29,217 nucleotides of DNA from DASTGO01 sp035719045 (GCA_035719045.1 DASTGO010000111.1:1-29217), one strand, 5' to 3'; shown: positions 1-8,590, counted from the first letter of the stretch. Program-made: numbers and translations. The notes: generated by a model from the letters alone, not told the origin.

Positions 1-34
1 CTGATCATGGGGCAGCGATGGACCAGCCCGGCGC

Positions 35-3000
35 TCAGGCGGTGAGCTGGTCGATCGCCTTGTACACGCGCTGCTCCGAGATCGGCCGCGGTGTGCCGAT
101 GCCCTGCGCGAACAGGCCGACCCGCAGCTCCTCGATCATCCAGCGCAGTTGCCGCACCTCCGGGTCGTCCCGGCGCGCAGGGGGCAGCCCCGCCAGCAGG
201 TCCTGATGGGCGGACACGACGGGCGCCAGCCGTGCCATCGCCTCCCGGTCGCGGCCGGGGCGCTCCGGCAGCCGTTCCAGCCGGTGCTGCAGGCCGCGCA
301 GGTAGCGGACCAGGTCCGGCAGCCGCGTGGATCCGGTGGCGGTCACGAAACCCTTGTAGATCAAGGCGTCCAGCTGGGTGCGGGCATCGGTCAGCGACGG
401 CAGCAGGGTCAGGCTCGAGGTGGACTGCAGCCGCCGCCGGACGTCCGCGGCGGCGCCGAGCACCAGTTCGACCTTGTGCAGCACGTCCAGCAGCGCGTCG
501 AGCTGCCGGGGCCGGACCGCCTCCAGCAGTGTGCCGAACCCGGCCTCGTCCCAGGCGGGTCCGCCGGCAGCGGTGATCAGCCGGTCCAGTGCGCAGGTCA
601 GGCAGTCCTCCAGCAGGGCCGGGACCCCGCCGTGCGGGTTGTGCCCGAGGGTGAGCTTGGCGTCGTTGGACAGCTTGGCCACGGCCGGGCGGACCGGGGA
701 CGGCAGGGCGAGCCGGACCAGCCTCCGGGTGCCGGCCCACATCGCCCGCTCCTGCTCGGCCTCGTCGGTGAGCACCCGCACGGCCACCGTGTCGCCCTCG
801 TCCACCAGGGCCGGAAACCCGCGCACCGCAAGGCCTGCGGCGTTCTGCTCGACCATCCGGGGGAGACCGCCGACGGTCCACGAGGTCAGCCCGGTACGTT
901 CCAGGTCGTGCCCGGCCCGGGCCACGGTCGCCCGCATCGCGGGTTTCAGCTTGCGGCGCAACGCTTCCAGGTCCTTGCCCCGGTCGCGGACCCGGCCGTC
1001 GTCACCGGTCACCGCGAAGGTCATCCGCAGGTGGTCCGGCAAGCCGCCCAGGTCCCAGGCGTCGGTGGGGATGGGTTGGCCGGTGCGCCGCTGCAGCTGG
1101 CGGGACAGCGCCTCCGCCAGCGGTCCCTGCGCCGGGTCCAGCTCCGGAAGGACCGCGCGGGCGGTGTCCGGGGCGGGGACCAGCAGCCGGCGCAGGGTCT
1201 TGGGCAGCCCGCGGATCAGAGCGGTGACCAGTTCCTCGCGCATGCCCGGCACCAGCCACTCGAACCCGTCCGCCGGCACCTGGTTGAGCACGGCCAGCGG
1301 GATCCGCACGGTCACCCCGTCGTCCTCGCTGCCCGGCTCGAACTGGTAGGTCAGCGGGAGTTCCAGCCCGTCCCGGTGCCAGAGCGTGGGGTAGTCCTGC
1401 TCGTCGATCCGCCCGGCTCCCTCGTTGACCAGCATGGCGGCGGAGTAGTCGAGCAGGTCCGGGGTGGACTGCCGGGCCTGCTTCCACCAGGCGTCGAAGT
1501 GCCGGGCGGACACCACGTCCGCGGGGATCCGCCCGTCGTAGAAGGCGAACAGGGTCTCGTCGTCGACCAGGATGTCCCGGCGGCGGACCTTGTGTTCCAG
1601 TTCCTCGACATCGGCGACCAGGGCCCGGTTGGCGTGGAAGAAGTGGTGCTGGGTCCGCCAGTCGCCCTCCACCAGCGCATGCCGGATGAACAGCTCCCGG
1701 GACAGCTCCGGGTCGACCTTGCCGTAGCCGACGGACCGGCCCGCCACCAGGGGGATCCCGTACAGCGTGACCCGCTCCACGGCCATCACGGCACCGCGGT
1801 CGCGCTCCCAGTGCGGTTCGCTGTACTGCCGCTTCACCAGATGCCCGGCCAGCTGCTCGATCCACGCCGGCTCTACCCGGGCCGCCACCCGGCCCCACAG
1901 CCGGCTGGTCTCGACGAGCTCGGCGGCGACCACCCAGCGCGGGGCTGACCGGCGCAGCGCCGAACCCGGCCAGATCACGAACTTCGCGTTGCGGGCGCCG
2001 AGGTACTCCCCACCTGCCGGATCCTTCAGCCCGACATGGGACAGCAGCCCGGCCAGCAGGCAGCGGTGGATCGACTCCCGTTGCGGTGCGGTCAGTTCCG
2101 TGCGGGTGGGGGTCGCCGACCCGTCCTGGTCGCCGGCCGCCCGGTCCCGCGGCCGGGTCGCCATCCCGAGGCTGCGGGCCACCTGGCGCAGTTGCGCGTG
2201 CAGGTCCTGCCACTCCCGCACCCGCAGGTAGTGCAGGTGCTCGGCCAGGCACAGCCGCCGGAACCGGTTGCTGGACAGGTCCTTCTGCCGCGCCGTCAGG
2301 TAGTCCCAGAGGTTGAGGTAGCCGAGGAAGTCCGACTCCGGGTCGGCGAACCGGGCGTGGGCGGCATCGGCGGCGGACTGCTGCTCGGCCGGCCGCTCGC
2401 GCGGGTCCTGGATGGACAGTGCGGCCGCGATCACGAGCACCTCGTCCAGGCAGCCGTTGCGGTCGGCCTCGACCAGCATCCGGGCCAGCCGCGGGTCGAT
2501 CGGGAGCTGCGCCAGCATCCGCCCGAGCGGGGTGAGCCGCTGCCGTGCCTCAGCCTGCGTGGGGTCGAGGGCGCCGAGCTCGGTGAGCAGTTGGACGCCG
2601 TCGCGCACCTGGCGGCGGTCCGGCGGGTCGAGGAACCCGAACGACGACACCTCGCCCAGGCCGAGCGCGGTCATCTGCAGGATCACCGAGGCGAGGCTGG
2701 TGCGCAGGATCTCCGGCTCGGTGAACGCCGGGCGGGCCTCGAAGTCCTGTTCGGAGTACAGCCGGATGCAGATCCCGTCGGCCACCCGCCCGCAGCGTCC
2801 GGCCCGCTGCCGCGCCGAGGCCTGCGAGATCGGCTCGATCGGCAGCCGCTGCACCTTCAGCCGGTGGCTGTACCGGGAGATCCGTGCGGTCCCGGGATCG
2901 ATGACGTAGCGGATCCCCGGGACCGTCAGCGAGGTCTCCGCGACGTTGGTGGCCAGCACGATCCGGCGTCCGGGGTGGGCGGAGAACACCCGGTGCTGCT

Positions 3001-4273
3001 CGGCCGCGGACAGCCGTGAGTACAGCGGGAGGATCTCGGTGTCGCGCAACCGCTCACCGGTCAGCGTCTCGGCAGTGTCCCGGATCTCCCGCTCGCCGCT
3101 GAGGAAGACCAGGATGTCGCCCGGACCCTCCGCGCACAGTTCGTGCACCGCGTCCACGATCCCCCGGACCTGGTCGCGAGGCTCCTCCCGGACGGCGACG
3201 GCCGGATCCGCGCCACGGGAGGCGTTGCCGCGCAACGGGTTCGACTGCCGGGAGGCCGGGGCCGGTGCACTGTCGAAGCCGTCAGGGTCGTCGTCCTCGC
3301 CGTCGTCCCCGGCCGGTGGCAGCGACAGCGGCCGGTAGCGCAGCTCGACCGGGTATGTGCGCCCGGACACCTCGATCACGGGTGCGCCGCCGAAGTGCGC
3401 CGCGAAACGCTGCGGGTCGATCGTCGCCGAGGTCAGCACGAGCTTGAGGTCGGGCCGCCGTGGCAGCAGCTGGTGCAGGTACCCCAGGAGGAAGTCGATG
3501 TTGAGGCTGCGCTCATGGGCCTCGTCGACGATGATCGTGTCGTAGCGCTCCAGCAGCCGGTCCCGCTGGACCTCCGCGAGCAGGATGCCGTCGGTCATCA
3601 CCTTGACCAGGGTCTGCTCGCCCACCCGGTCGGTGAACCGGACCGCATAGCCGACGGCGCCGCCGATCGGGACCGCCAGCTCCTGCGCGATCCGCTCCGC
3701 GACCGAGCGCGCGGCGATCCGTCGCGGCTGGGTGTGCCCGATCAGGCCGCGCACCCCGCGCCCGAGGTCCAGGCAGATCTTCGGCAGCTGCGTGGTCTTG
3801 CCCGATCCGGTCTCCCCGGCGACCACGACGACCTGGTGGTCTCGGATGGCGGCGGCGATCTCGTCCCGGCGCTGGCTGACCGGCAGCTGCTCGGGATAGC
3901 CGATCTCCGGCACGGCGGCCGCTCGCACCAGCAGCCGGGCCTGGGCCGCATCCACGTCCGCGGCGATCCGGGGCAGCTGGGAGCCGGGGTCCCGGCTGCG
4001 GCGCAGCGCGTCCAGCCGGCGCAGCAGCCGGACCCGATCCGCGTTCGTCACCTGCTCCAGCCGCCGCCGTAGCTCGTCCACGGCCGTCTCTTCCACGGCC
4101 GCGGGGTCGGCCGGCCGGCCCTGCTGCGGCTGGTTGCGTGGGGGTCGGTCCCCGGTCCCGCCGCCGGGGCGTCGGCCGCGTCGCGGCCTGCGGTCCCGTC
4201 CGGGCCGGTCCCGTTGCGGCTGACGGCGTTCCGACCGGGGATCGTCGCGCGGCAGCTCGGCGGGGGTGTCCAT
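35..4273 (-). CDS. hrpA: ATP-dependent RNA helicase HrpA (DEAH box)
   Basis: This is a 1412-residue DEAH-box RNA helicase of the HrpA family, which uses ATP to remodel RNA or RNA-protein complexes in the cytoplasm. Walker A GETGSGKT lies at residues 153-160, DEAH at 250-253, motif III SAT follows, and motif VI reads QRAGRCGR. The long C-terminal part fits the DUF3418 region of HrpA, and the length is close to the roughly 1300 usual for the family. The first 60 residues are a basic, low-complexity Arg/Pro/Gly tail typical of actinobacterial copies. An acidic, Ala/Pro-rich insert (GDDGEDDDPDG and on) sits between the two RecA-like domains. I chose the ATG at 4273 because it follows a G-rich stretch and gives a sensible N-terminus; an in-frame GTG 22 codons upstream is possible. 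It is divergent from the flavodoxin gene. Family assignment is firm; the RNA target is unknown. Confidence 0.95.
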   Translation of the reverse strand: MDTPAELPRDDPRSERRQPQRDRPGRDRRPRRGRRPGGGTGDRPPRNQPQQGRPADPAAVEETAVDELRRRLEQVTNADRVRLLRRLDALRRSRDPGSQLPRIAADVDAAQARLLVRAAAVPEIGYPEQLPVSQRRDEIAAAIRDHQVVVVAGETGSGKTTQLPKICLDLGRGVRGLIGHTQPRRIAARSVAERIAQELAVPIGGAVGYAVRFTDRVGEQTLVKVMTDGILLAEVQRDRLLERYDTIIVDEAHERSLNIDFLLGYLHQLLPRRPDLKLVLTSATIDPQRFAAHFGGAPVIEVSGRTYPVELRYRPLSLPPAGDDGEDDDPDGFDSAPAPASRQSNPLRGNASRGADPAVAVREEPRDQVRGIVDAVHELCAEGPGDILVFLSGEREIRDTAETLTGERLRDTEILPLYSRLSAAEQHRVFSAHPGRRIVLATNVAETSLTVPGIRYVIDPGTARISRYSHRLKVQRLPIEPISQASARQRAGRCGRVADGICIRLYSEQDFEARPAFTEPEILRTSLASVILQMTALGLGEVSSFGFLDPPDRRQVRDGVQLLTELGALDPTQAEARQRLTPLGRMLAQLPIDPRLARMLVEADRNGCLDEVLVIAAALSIQDPRERPAEQQSAADAAHARFADPESDFLGYLNLWDYLTARQKDLSSNRFRRLCLAEHLHYLRVREWQDLHAQLRQVARSLGMATRPRDRAAGDQDGSATPTRTELTAPQRESIHRCLLAGLLSHVGLKDPAGGEYLGARNAKFVIWPGSALRRSAPRWVVAAELVETSRLWGRVAARVEPAWIEQLAGHLVKRQYSEPHWERDRGAVMAVERVTLYGIPLVAGRSVGYGKVDPELSRELFIRHALVEGDWRTQHHFFHANRALVADVEELEHKVRRRDILVDDETLFAFYDGRIPADVVSARHFDAWWKQARQSTPDLLDYSAAMLVNEGAGRIDEQDYPTLWHRDGLELPLTYQFEPGSEDDGVTVRIPLAVLNQVPADGFEWLVPGMREELVTALIRGLPKTLRRLLVPAPDTARAVLPELDPAQGPLAEALSRQLQRRTGQPIPTDAWDLGGLPDHLRMTFAVTGDDGRVRDRGKDLEALRRKLKPAMRATVARAGHDLERTGLTSWTVGGLPRMVEQNAAGLAVRGFPALVDEGDTVAVRVLTDEAEQERAMWAGTRRLVRLALPSPVRPAVAKLSNDAKLTLGHNPHGGVPALLEDCLTCALDRLITAAGGPAWDEAGFGTLLEAVRPRQLDALLDVLHKVELVLGAAADVRRRLQSTSSLTLLPSLTDARTQLDALIYKGFVTATGSTRLPDLVRYLRGLQHRLERLPERPGRDREAMARLAPVVSAHQDLLAGLPPARRDDPEVRQLRWMIEELRVGLFAQGIGTPRPISEQRVYKAIDQLTA

Positions 4274-4367
4274 GTCCCCGCCAGGATACGGGCGCCCCGG
4301 CACTCGCCCGCCCCCGCTTTTCCGGCACGCGCCGGCCACGTTTCGGGGCGCAGCCGGGCCCGGTGCT

Positions 4368-4381
4368 GGGACCCTGGTCCC
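4368..4381. promoter_or_regulatory. DosR/DevR-type palindromic box before the flavodoxin gene
   Basis: GGGAC-CCTG-GTCCC is an exact match to the two invariant half-sites of the mycobacterial DosR (DevR) dormancy box, with the correct 4-base spacer. It ends 58 bases before the flavodoxin ATG, in the divergent hrpA/flavodoxin spacer. No clear -10 is visible at the expected distance, so its activity is inferred from the match and the position only. Confidence 0.5.
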
Positions 4382-4439
4382 CCCTGGCGGTCCGGTGCGC
4401 CACGAAAGGGTGGAGTTGCAGCGAGTGGAGGGAGCACTG

Positions 4440-4946
4440 ATGCGGGTACTCGTGGCGGTGGCCAGCAGGCACGGCTCGACCCTGGAGCTGGCGCAGGCGA
4501 TGGGACAGGCACTGCGCGCCCACGGCGTGGAACCCGAGATCCGTCAGGTCGGCGAGGTCCCGGTCGCCGGATCCGGCAGCGTCGAGGACTTCGACGGGGT
4601 CGTGCTCGGTAGTGCGCTGTACGTGCAGCGCTGGCTGGAACCGGCCGTCCGGTTCGCCCAGGACCGGGCGGACGACCTGCGGAGCCGGCCGGTCTGGCTG
4701 TTCTCCAGCGGCGCGGTCGGGCACGAGGCGCTGCACCAGGGCCCGGAGGAGCTCGCCGACCTGGAGCGGCTGACCGGCGCCCGCGAGCACAGGATCTTCC
4801 CGGGCCGGCTGGACGAGAACGACCTCGACGCCGACGAGCGCCGCGTGGTCGACGAGTTGGGCGTCGCGGGCGGGGACTACCGGGACTGGGCCGCCGTGCG
4901 GGCTTGGGCCGCCCGGGTCGCCGACACCCTCACCGCGGGCACCTGA
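4440..4946 (+). CDS. Flavodoxin-domain protein
   Basis: A 168-residue flavodoxin-fold protein, predicted to bind FMN and act in cytoplasmic electron transfer. The N-terminus MRVLVAVASRHGSTLELAQ is the first beta strand followed by the FMN-phosphate loop SRHGST. The later GVVLGSALYVQRWLEPAVRF matches the second flavin-contacting segment of the menaquinone-dependent protoporphyrinogen oxidase (HemG-like) and flavodoxin group. The ATG at 4440 has a good ribosome-binding site, TGGAGGGAG, a few bases upstream. The frame is open further upstream, but that part is not protein-like. A stable hairpin terminator follows the stop, so the gene is probably transcribed alone. From general knowledge, such flavodoxin genes are often found among hypoxia (DosR-type) genes of actinomycetes, which agrees with the box in its promoter. 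Substrate and partner are unknown. Confidence 0.85.
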   Translation: MRVLVAVASRHGSTLELAQAMGQALRAHGVEPEIRQVGEVPVAGSGSVEDFDGVVLGSALYVQRWLEPAVRFAQDRADDLRSRPVWLFSSGAVGHEALHQGPEELADLERLTGAREHRIFPGRLDENDLDADERRVVDELGVAGGDYRDWAAVRAWAARVADTLTAGT

Positions 4947-4964
4947 TCCACGGGAGCCGGCGGG

Positions 4965-4998
4965 CCCGGCCTCCTGGGTGATCGCCCAGGAGGCCGGG
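4965..4998 (+). terminator. Perfect 14-bp hairpin after the flavodoxin gene
   Basis: CCCGGCCTCCTGGG (4965-4978) and CCCAGGAGGCCGGG (4985-4998) are exactly complementary around a 6-base TGATCG loop, starting 18 bases after the stop. There is no long T-run, as is usual for high-GC actinobacterial terminators. Confidence 0.75.
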
Positions 4999-5088
4999 TG
5001 ACAGTTGAAGCGTGAATCGGATCACTCCTCAGGGTGATAATGGTCCCGAACTCTCCGTGATGCTCGCACGGGGAGGTAAGTTGCGCGC

Positions 5089-5745
5089 ATGTCCTCCCCG
5101 GCGTCCGGCTCGCTGCGGGCTGTGCGCGTGGCCGTGATCGCCGTCATCGGCACGCTGCTGGCCGCCGTGGCGCACGTCGCCGGTGCCGGCCGCCTGCCCG
5201 GAGTGGGGCCCACGGCGCTCGCCGCGGTGGTCCCGGCCCTCGGCGGCCTGTGGCTGTCGCGTCGGCGCCGGGGCTGGCCGTCCATCGTCGCGGTCCTCGG
5301 CGGCGTGCAGTTCGTCCTGCACAGCTGGTTCATGGCCGCGACGGCGACCACCGGTTGCCTGGTGCACGCCGCCGGGCATGCCGGACATCTCGGGGTCACC
5401 GGGGTCCGCTGCTCCCCTGCCGCGATGCCCGGGATGCAGCTGCCGGTGGCGCCGACGGACACCGGGTCCGGTTCGGTGGGCTTACTCATCGCCCACGTGC
5501 TGGCGGTGGCCGCCACCGCGGCCGTGCTCGCCGCCGGTGAACGCGCCCTGTGGGAGCTGGTGCAGTGGCTGCGCCCGGTGCTGCTGGCCGTCACAGGTCA
5601 GCTGGCGCTGCCGGTGCTGCCCGGCCGGCCCGGGGCGGTGCCCGCCTCGGCGCCCGTGCTCCGCTGGCGGACCCGGATCGGGCTCGGCGGCACCGGAAGA
5701 CGGGGACCGCCGGCCGGTCCGCGCCCGGCGACGTCCCTCGCCTGA
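5089..5745 (+). CDS. Multi-span membrane protein next to the copper genes
   Basis: A 218-residue integral membrane protein of unrecognised family. Hydrophobic spans lie at roughly residues 12-33, 42-57, 67-88 and 128-150. The third span and its following loop carry His and Cys residues (HSWFMAA, CLVHAAGHAGH), which may suit metal binding on the outer face, though this is inference. The C-terminal 50 residues are basic, Pro/Gly-rich and probably cytoplasmic. The start is supported by GGGGAGG 14 bases upstream of the ATG. It lies 279 bases ahead of copC in the same direction, so it may belong to the same copper response but need not share the transcript. An AT-richer stretch with TGATAAT at 5035-5041 is the only visible promoter-like element in front of it. 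Confidence 0.7.
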   Translation: MSSPASGSLRAVRVAVIAVIGTLLAAVAHVAGAGRLPGVGPTALAAVVPALGGLWLSRRRRGWPSIVAVLGGVQFVLHSWFMAATATTGCLVHAAGHAGHLGVTGVRCSPAAMPGMQLPVAPTDTGSGSVGLLIAHVLAVAATAAVLAAGERALWELVQWLRPVLLAVTGQLALPVLPGRPGAVPASAPVLRWRTRIGLGGTGRRGPPAGPRPATSLA

Positions 5746-6023
5746 CCGCATCCGCTCCGGTCGCCCTGGTCGCGACCGGGCCGGCCTGACGCCGGTGCGG
5801 GGTGCTGCGCGAACCTCCTGCGGCCGCCGTGCGGCACAGCGGGTGGCGGGCGGTCCAGGCGATGCCGACGGACCGGGCCGGTCCTGAAGATCGCGTGCGG
5901 GTGCTCCGCGGCGGCCGCGTCCGGCGGGCGCCGTCCGGAGCCTGCGGGAGCCGGTGCCCGGTAGGTGCGGCGCCGTCTCCCGACCGGCAGTCCAGTCCTC
6001 TCGCTGAAGGACGTGTCCACAGC
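5746..6023. other. Spacer between the membrane protein and copC
   Basis: No convincing gene is seen in these 278 bases. The copC frame stays open upstream, but its translation is Arg/Gly/Pro-rich and unlike any signal peptide. GGTCGCGACC at 5768-5777 is a perfect 10-base palindrome shortly after the preceding stop; it could be part of an operator or a weak hairpin. The promoter for copC probably lies here, but no -35/-10 pair stands out. Confidence 0.4.
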
Positions 6024-6722
6024 ATGCCCGAGTCCTCGTTCGCGCCGGCGCCGCCGGTGCCCGGTTCCGTCCGCCGCCGTGCCCGGCACCCGCGTCCTGC
6101 GGTCCGTCGGGCCGCCCCCTCGGCCGGCGTCCTGGCCGCCCTGCTCACCCTGCTCGGCTGGGCGCTGTGGGCTCCGGCGGCATCCGCCCATGACGAACTG
6201 CTGGACCTGCAGCCCGGCAACAAGGTCGTCGTGACGGCTCCGCCGACCCAGGTCCAGCTCGTCTTCGGTGCGCCGGTCCTCAAGGTCGGCACCCAGATCC
6301 GGGTGACCGGACCGACCGGCTCGGTGGTGTCCACCGGGGACGTGCAGATCGACGGCGAAACGGTCGTCGAGAAGCTCGTCACCGGCCTCGCGAACGGGGT
6401 CTACACGGTGGACTGGCGGGTGACCTCCTCCGACGGCCACCCGGTCTCCGGTACCTACACGTTCACGCTCGACACCACGAAGGTGTCGGCCTCCACTCCC
6501 GCGGCCGCAACGGCGTCCGCATCCGCCCAGCCGGCTGCCCCGCCGTCCCCCTCCGCCGCCACGGCCGGGTCGTCGGCAGGTTCACGCTCCGGCGGCGGCC
6601 CCTCGACGGGTGTCGTCGCCGGGCTCGCAGCGCTGGCCGCTGTGCTCGCCGTGGGCGGAATCGTCTACCTGCGCCGCCGGGGCGGCGCAGCAGCCAATCA
6701 CGAAGGGAATCCCAAGAAGTGA
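6024..6722 (+). CDS. copC: CopC-domain copper-binding protein, membrane anchored
   Basis: A 232-residue secreted or anchored copper protein. A basic N-terminus and hydrophobic stretch (residues 33-52) end in APAASA, so signal peptidase cleavage would expose His56 (HDELLDLQP) as the new N-terminus. That is the known Cu(II)-ligand position in CopC proteins. The second conserved motif, SSDGHPVSG (residues 135-143), supplies the other His. A Ser/Ala/Pro-rich linker (about 151-200) leads to a C-terminal membrane span (about 201-221) and a basic tail, the YcnJ/CopC arrangement of Gram-positive bacteria without a fused CopD. The start at 6024 gives a normal signal peptide and has GAAGGA upstream. 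Its stop overlaps the next gene by four bases, implying translational coupling. Role: extracytoplasmic copper capture for the genes that follow. Confidence 0.88.
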   Translation: MPESSFAPAPPVPGSVRRRARHPRPAVRRAAPSAGVLAALLTLLGWALWAPAASAHDELLDLQPGNKVVVTAPPTQVQLVFGAPVLKVGTQIRVTGPTGSVVSTGDVQIDGETVVEKLVTGLANGVYTVDWRVTSSDGHPVSGTYTFTLDTTKVSASTPAAATASASAQPAAPPSPSAATAGSSAGSRSGGGPSTGVVAGLAALAAVLAVGGIVYLRRRGGAAANHEGNPKK

Positions 6723-7363
6723 GCCCCATCTCCACCACCGGTCGTCTGCTGCTCGTCGGCGGTCTGGTCGGCACCCTGTCCCTCGGCCTGACCGCCTGTG
6801 GTTCGGCCAGTTCGGGCGGCGGGACGAAGTCCCCCTCGGCCTCCACCACGGCCGTCGAGCCGGTCACCGTCACCCAGGCATGGGTGCGCACGACCGAGGG
6901 CTCGATGGACCCGACCATGGCGCCGCTGTTCATCACGATCAAGAACTCCACCGCCAACCCGTTGTCCATCAAGTCGGGCAGCAGCACCGTGGCCGCCCGT
7001 GTGGAGTTCCACGAGATGGTCATGAAGGACGGCAAGATGGTGATGCAGCCCAAGGCCAGCGGGATCACGGTTCCCGCCGGCGGCACCACCATGCTGAAGC
7101 CGGGCGGAGACCACGTCATGCTGATGGGCCTCAAGCAGGCGCTCGCGGTCGGCAGTGAGGTGACCGTCGAGCTGACCTTCTCCGACGGGACCAAGAAGAC
7201 CGTCACCGCGCCGGTGAAGAAGTTCGCCGACGGCAACGCCCAGTACGCCGGTACCGGCACCGCCTCGCCGTCCATGTCGATGTCCTCCTCAGGGTCGATG
7301 TCCTCCTCGGGCATGTCGTCCCCGACCTCGACGATGACGATGGGCGGGACGACCACCCCATGA
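6719..7363 (+). CDS. PCuAC-family copper chaperone lipoprotein
   Basis: A 214-residue lipoprotein of the PCuAC (DUF461) family, periplasmic-type Cu(I) chaperones that deliver copper to cuproenzymes such as the CuA site of cytochrome oxidase. The signal peptide ends in the lipobox LTAC (Cys27). The copper motif is present: His98-x-Met100 in FHEM, downstream Met residues, and His132-x-Met134 in DHVM, the H(M)-X10-M-X21-HXM signature. The C-terminal tail is a low-complexity Met/Ser segment (SMSMSSSGSMSSSGM), which could act as an extra flexible copper-binding arm; that is inference. The GTG start overlaps the copC stop as GTGA, and its own stop overlaps the next start as ATGA. The order CopC, PCuAC, DyP in one tight operon supports a shared copper or haem-enzyme maturation job. 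Confidence 0.9.
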   Translation: MSPISTTGRLLLVGGLVGTLSLGLTACGSASSGGGTKSPSASTTAVEPVTVTQAWVRTTEGSMDPTMAPLFITIKNSTANPLSIKSGSSTVAARVEFHEMVMKDGKMVMQPKASGITVPAGGTTMLKPGGDHVMLMGLKQALAVGSEVTVELTFSDGTKKTVTAPVKKFADGNAQYAGTGTASPSMSMSSSGSMSSSGMSSPTSTMTMGGTTTP

Positions 7364-8580
7364 GCCCCACCAGGCGTCAGGCACTCACCGCCGTCGCCTC
7401 CGGCGCGGTCGCGGCAGGAGCCGCGGCCGCGTTGGCCGGGTGCAGTTCCTCGGACTGGGTCCGGCCGGGCCCCGCCGACAGTTCGGGGAAGGCCGGGGCG
7501 GTCGGCTCGGCCCGGGTGTCGCCGTTCGGGGTGCACCAGGCAGGGATCGCGACCCCGGCCCCGGCCCGGGTCATGGTCACCGCGTTCACCCTGCGACCGG
7601 GGGCGGACAAGGCCGCGCTCGGCCGGCTCATGCGGCTGTGGTCGGAGGACGTCAAGGCCCTCACCCAGGGCACGCCGGCCACCGGTGACCCGGCCTGGGA
7701 ACTGGTCGGCCAGCCGTCCTCGCTGACCATCACGGTCGGCTTCGGTCCCGCCGTGTTCGCCCTCGAGGGGCTGCGGGACAAAGCCCCGGCCGGGCTGGTG
7801 ACGATCCCGCCGATGGTTCACGACAAGCTGCAGGACCGCTGGTCCGGCGGCGATCTCGTGGTCCAGGTCTGCGCGGACGACTCGCTGGTCATCTCGCATG
7901 TGACCCGCCGGATGGTGGTGGACGCGGCGCCCTTCGCCACGGTCCGCTGGCAGCAGTCGGGCTTCTGGCGGGCCAGTGGGGTCGGCACGCCCGGGGAGAC
8001 CGGCCGCAACCTCATGGGTCAGGTGGACGGGACCGGCAATCTGCCGGTGAGCGACCCGCAGTTCGCCTCGGTGGTGTGGTCGTCGGGATCGCCGGAGTGG
8101 TTGCAGGGCGGCTCGATGATGGTCGTCCGCAGGATCCAGATGGCCCTGGACACCTGGGACCTGCTGCCCCGGGACAAACAGGAGGCGGTGATCGGGCGCA
8201 GACTCGACACCGGCGCCCCGCTCACCCTGGCGAAGGAACGCGACCCGCTCCCGCTGGACGCCCGTGGCGCCGACGGCAAGCCGGTCATCCCCGACGACGC
8301 CCACGCCCGGCTGGCCAACCCGAACAGCAACGGCGGCCTGCGGATCCTGCGCCGCGCCGCCAACTACGACGCCGGCCTGGCCGCGGACGGCACCCCGGAC
8401 GCCGGCCTGCTGTTCATCTCCTTCCAGGCCGACATCGCCAAGCAGTTCGTCCCCATCCAGCAGCGGCTGGACGGCTCGGACTCGCTGAACAAGTGGACGA
8501 CGGCACTGGGCAGCGCCGTCTTCGCCGTCCCTCCGGGATTCGGCCCCGACACCTGGATCGGGAAGGGCCTGCTGGCCTGA
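7360..8580 (+). CDS. Dyp-type haem peroxidase, Tat-exported lipoprotein
   Basis: A 406-residue DyP-type peroxidase, a haem enzyme that uses H2O2 to oxidise bulky substrates. The N-terminus has twin arginines (TRRQALTAV), a hydrophobic run and the lipobox LAGC (Cys28), so it is probably folded in the cytoplasm, exported by Tat and lipid-anchored. The family signature GxxDG is seen as GQVDGTGN (residues 220-227) with the catalytic Asp. The proximal haem His is likely His315 in DDAHARLANP, and the distal Arg is in ILRRAANYD (about 331). The length fits the EfeB/A-type subgroup. The ATG overlaps the PCuAC stop by four bases. In Streptomyces lividans a Tat-exported DyP (DtpA) is encoded with copper chaperones and takes part in maturation of a copper oxidase, a close parallel. 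A perfect hairpin follows the stop. Confidence 0.93.
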   Translation: MSPTRRQALTAVASGAVAAGAAAALAGCSSSDWVRPGPADSSGKAGAVGSARVSPFGVHQAGIATPAPARVMVTAFTLRPGADKAALGRLMRLWSEDVKALTQGTPATGDPAWELVGQPSSLTITVGFGPAVFALEGLRDKAPAGLVTIPPMVHDKLQDRWSGGDLVVQVCADDSLVISHVTRRMVVDAAPFATVRWQQSGFWRASGVGTPGETGRNLMGQVDGTGNLPVSDPQFASVVWSSGSPEWLQGGSMMVVRRIQMALDTWDLLPRDKQEAVIGRRLDTGAPLTLAKERDPLPLDARGADGKPVIPDDAHARLANPNSNGGLRILRRAANYDAGLAADGTPDAGLLFISFQADIAKQFVPIQQRLDGSDSLNKWTTALGSAVFAVPPGFGPDTWIGKGLLA

Positions 8581-8590
8581 GCCACGGCCG

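Noticed and set aside
149..1948. A 599-codon plus-strand frame within hrpA
   Set aside because: It is a shadow of the hrpA coding strand; the composition is not protein-like.
4266..4439. Extension of the flavodoxin gene to an upstream start
   Set aside because: It would overlap the hrpA start region, contain the DosR-type box, and add non-protein-like residues before a perfect flavodoxin N-terminus.
5005..5041. TTGAAG and GATAAT as a sigma-70 promoter pair
   Set aside because: The spacing is about 25 bases, too long; only the TGATAAT element is kept as a weak hint.
5802..6023. Extension of copC to an upstream start
   Set aside because: The extra 74 residues are Arg/Gly/Pro-rich and would bury the signal peptide; the ATG at 6024 gives a normal export signal.
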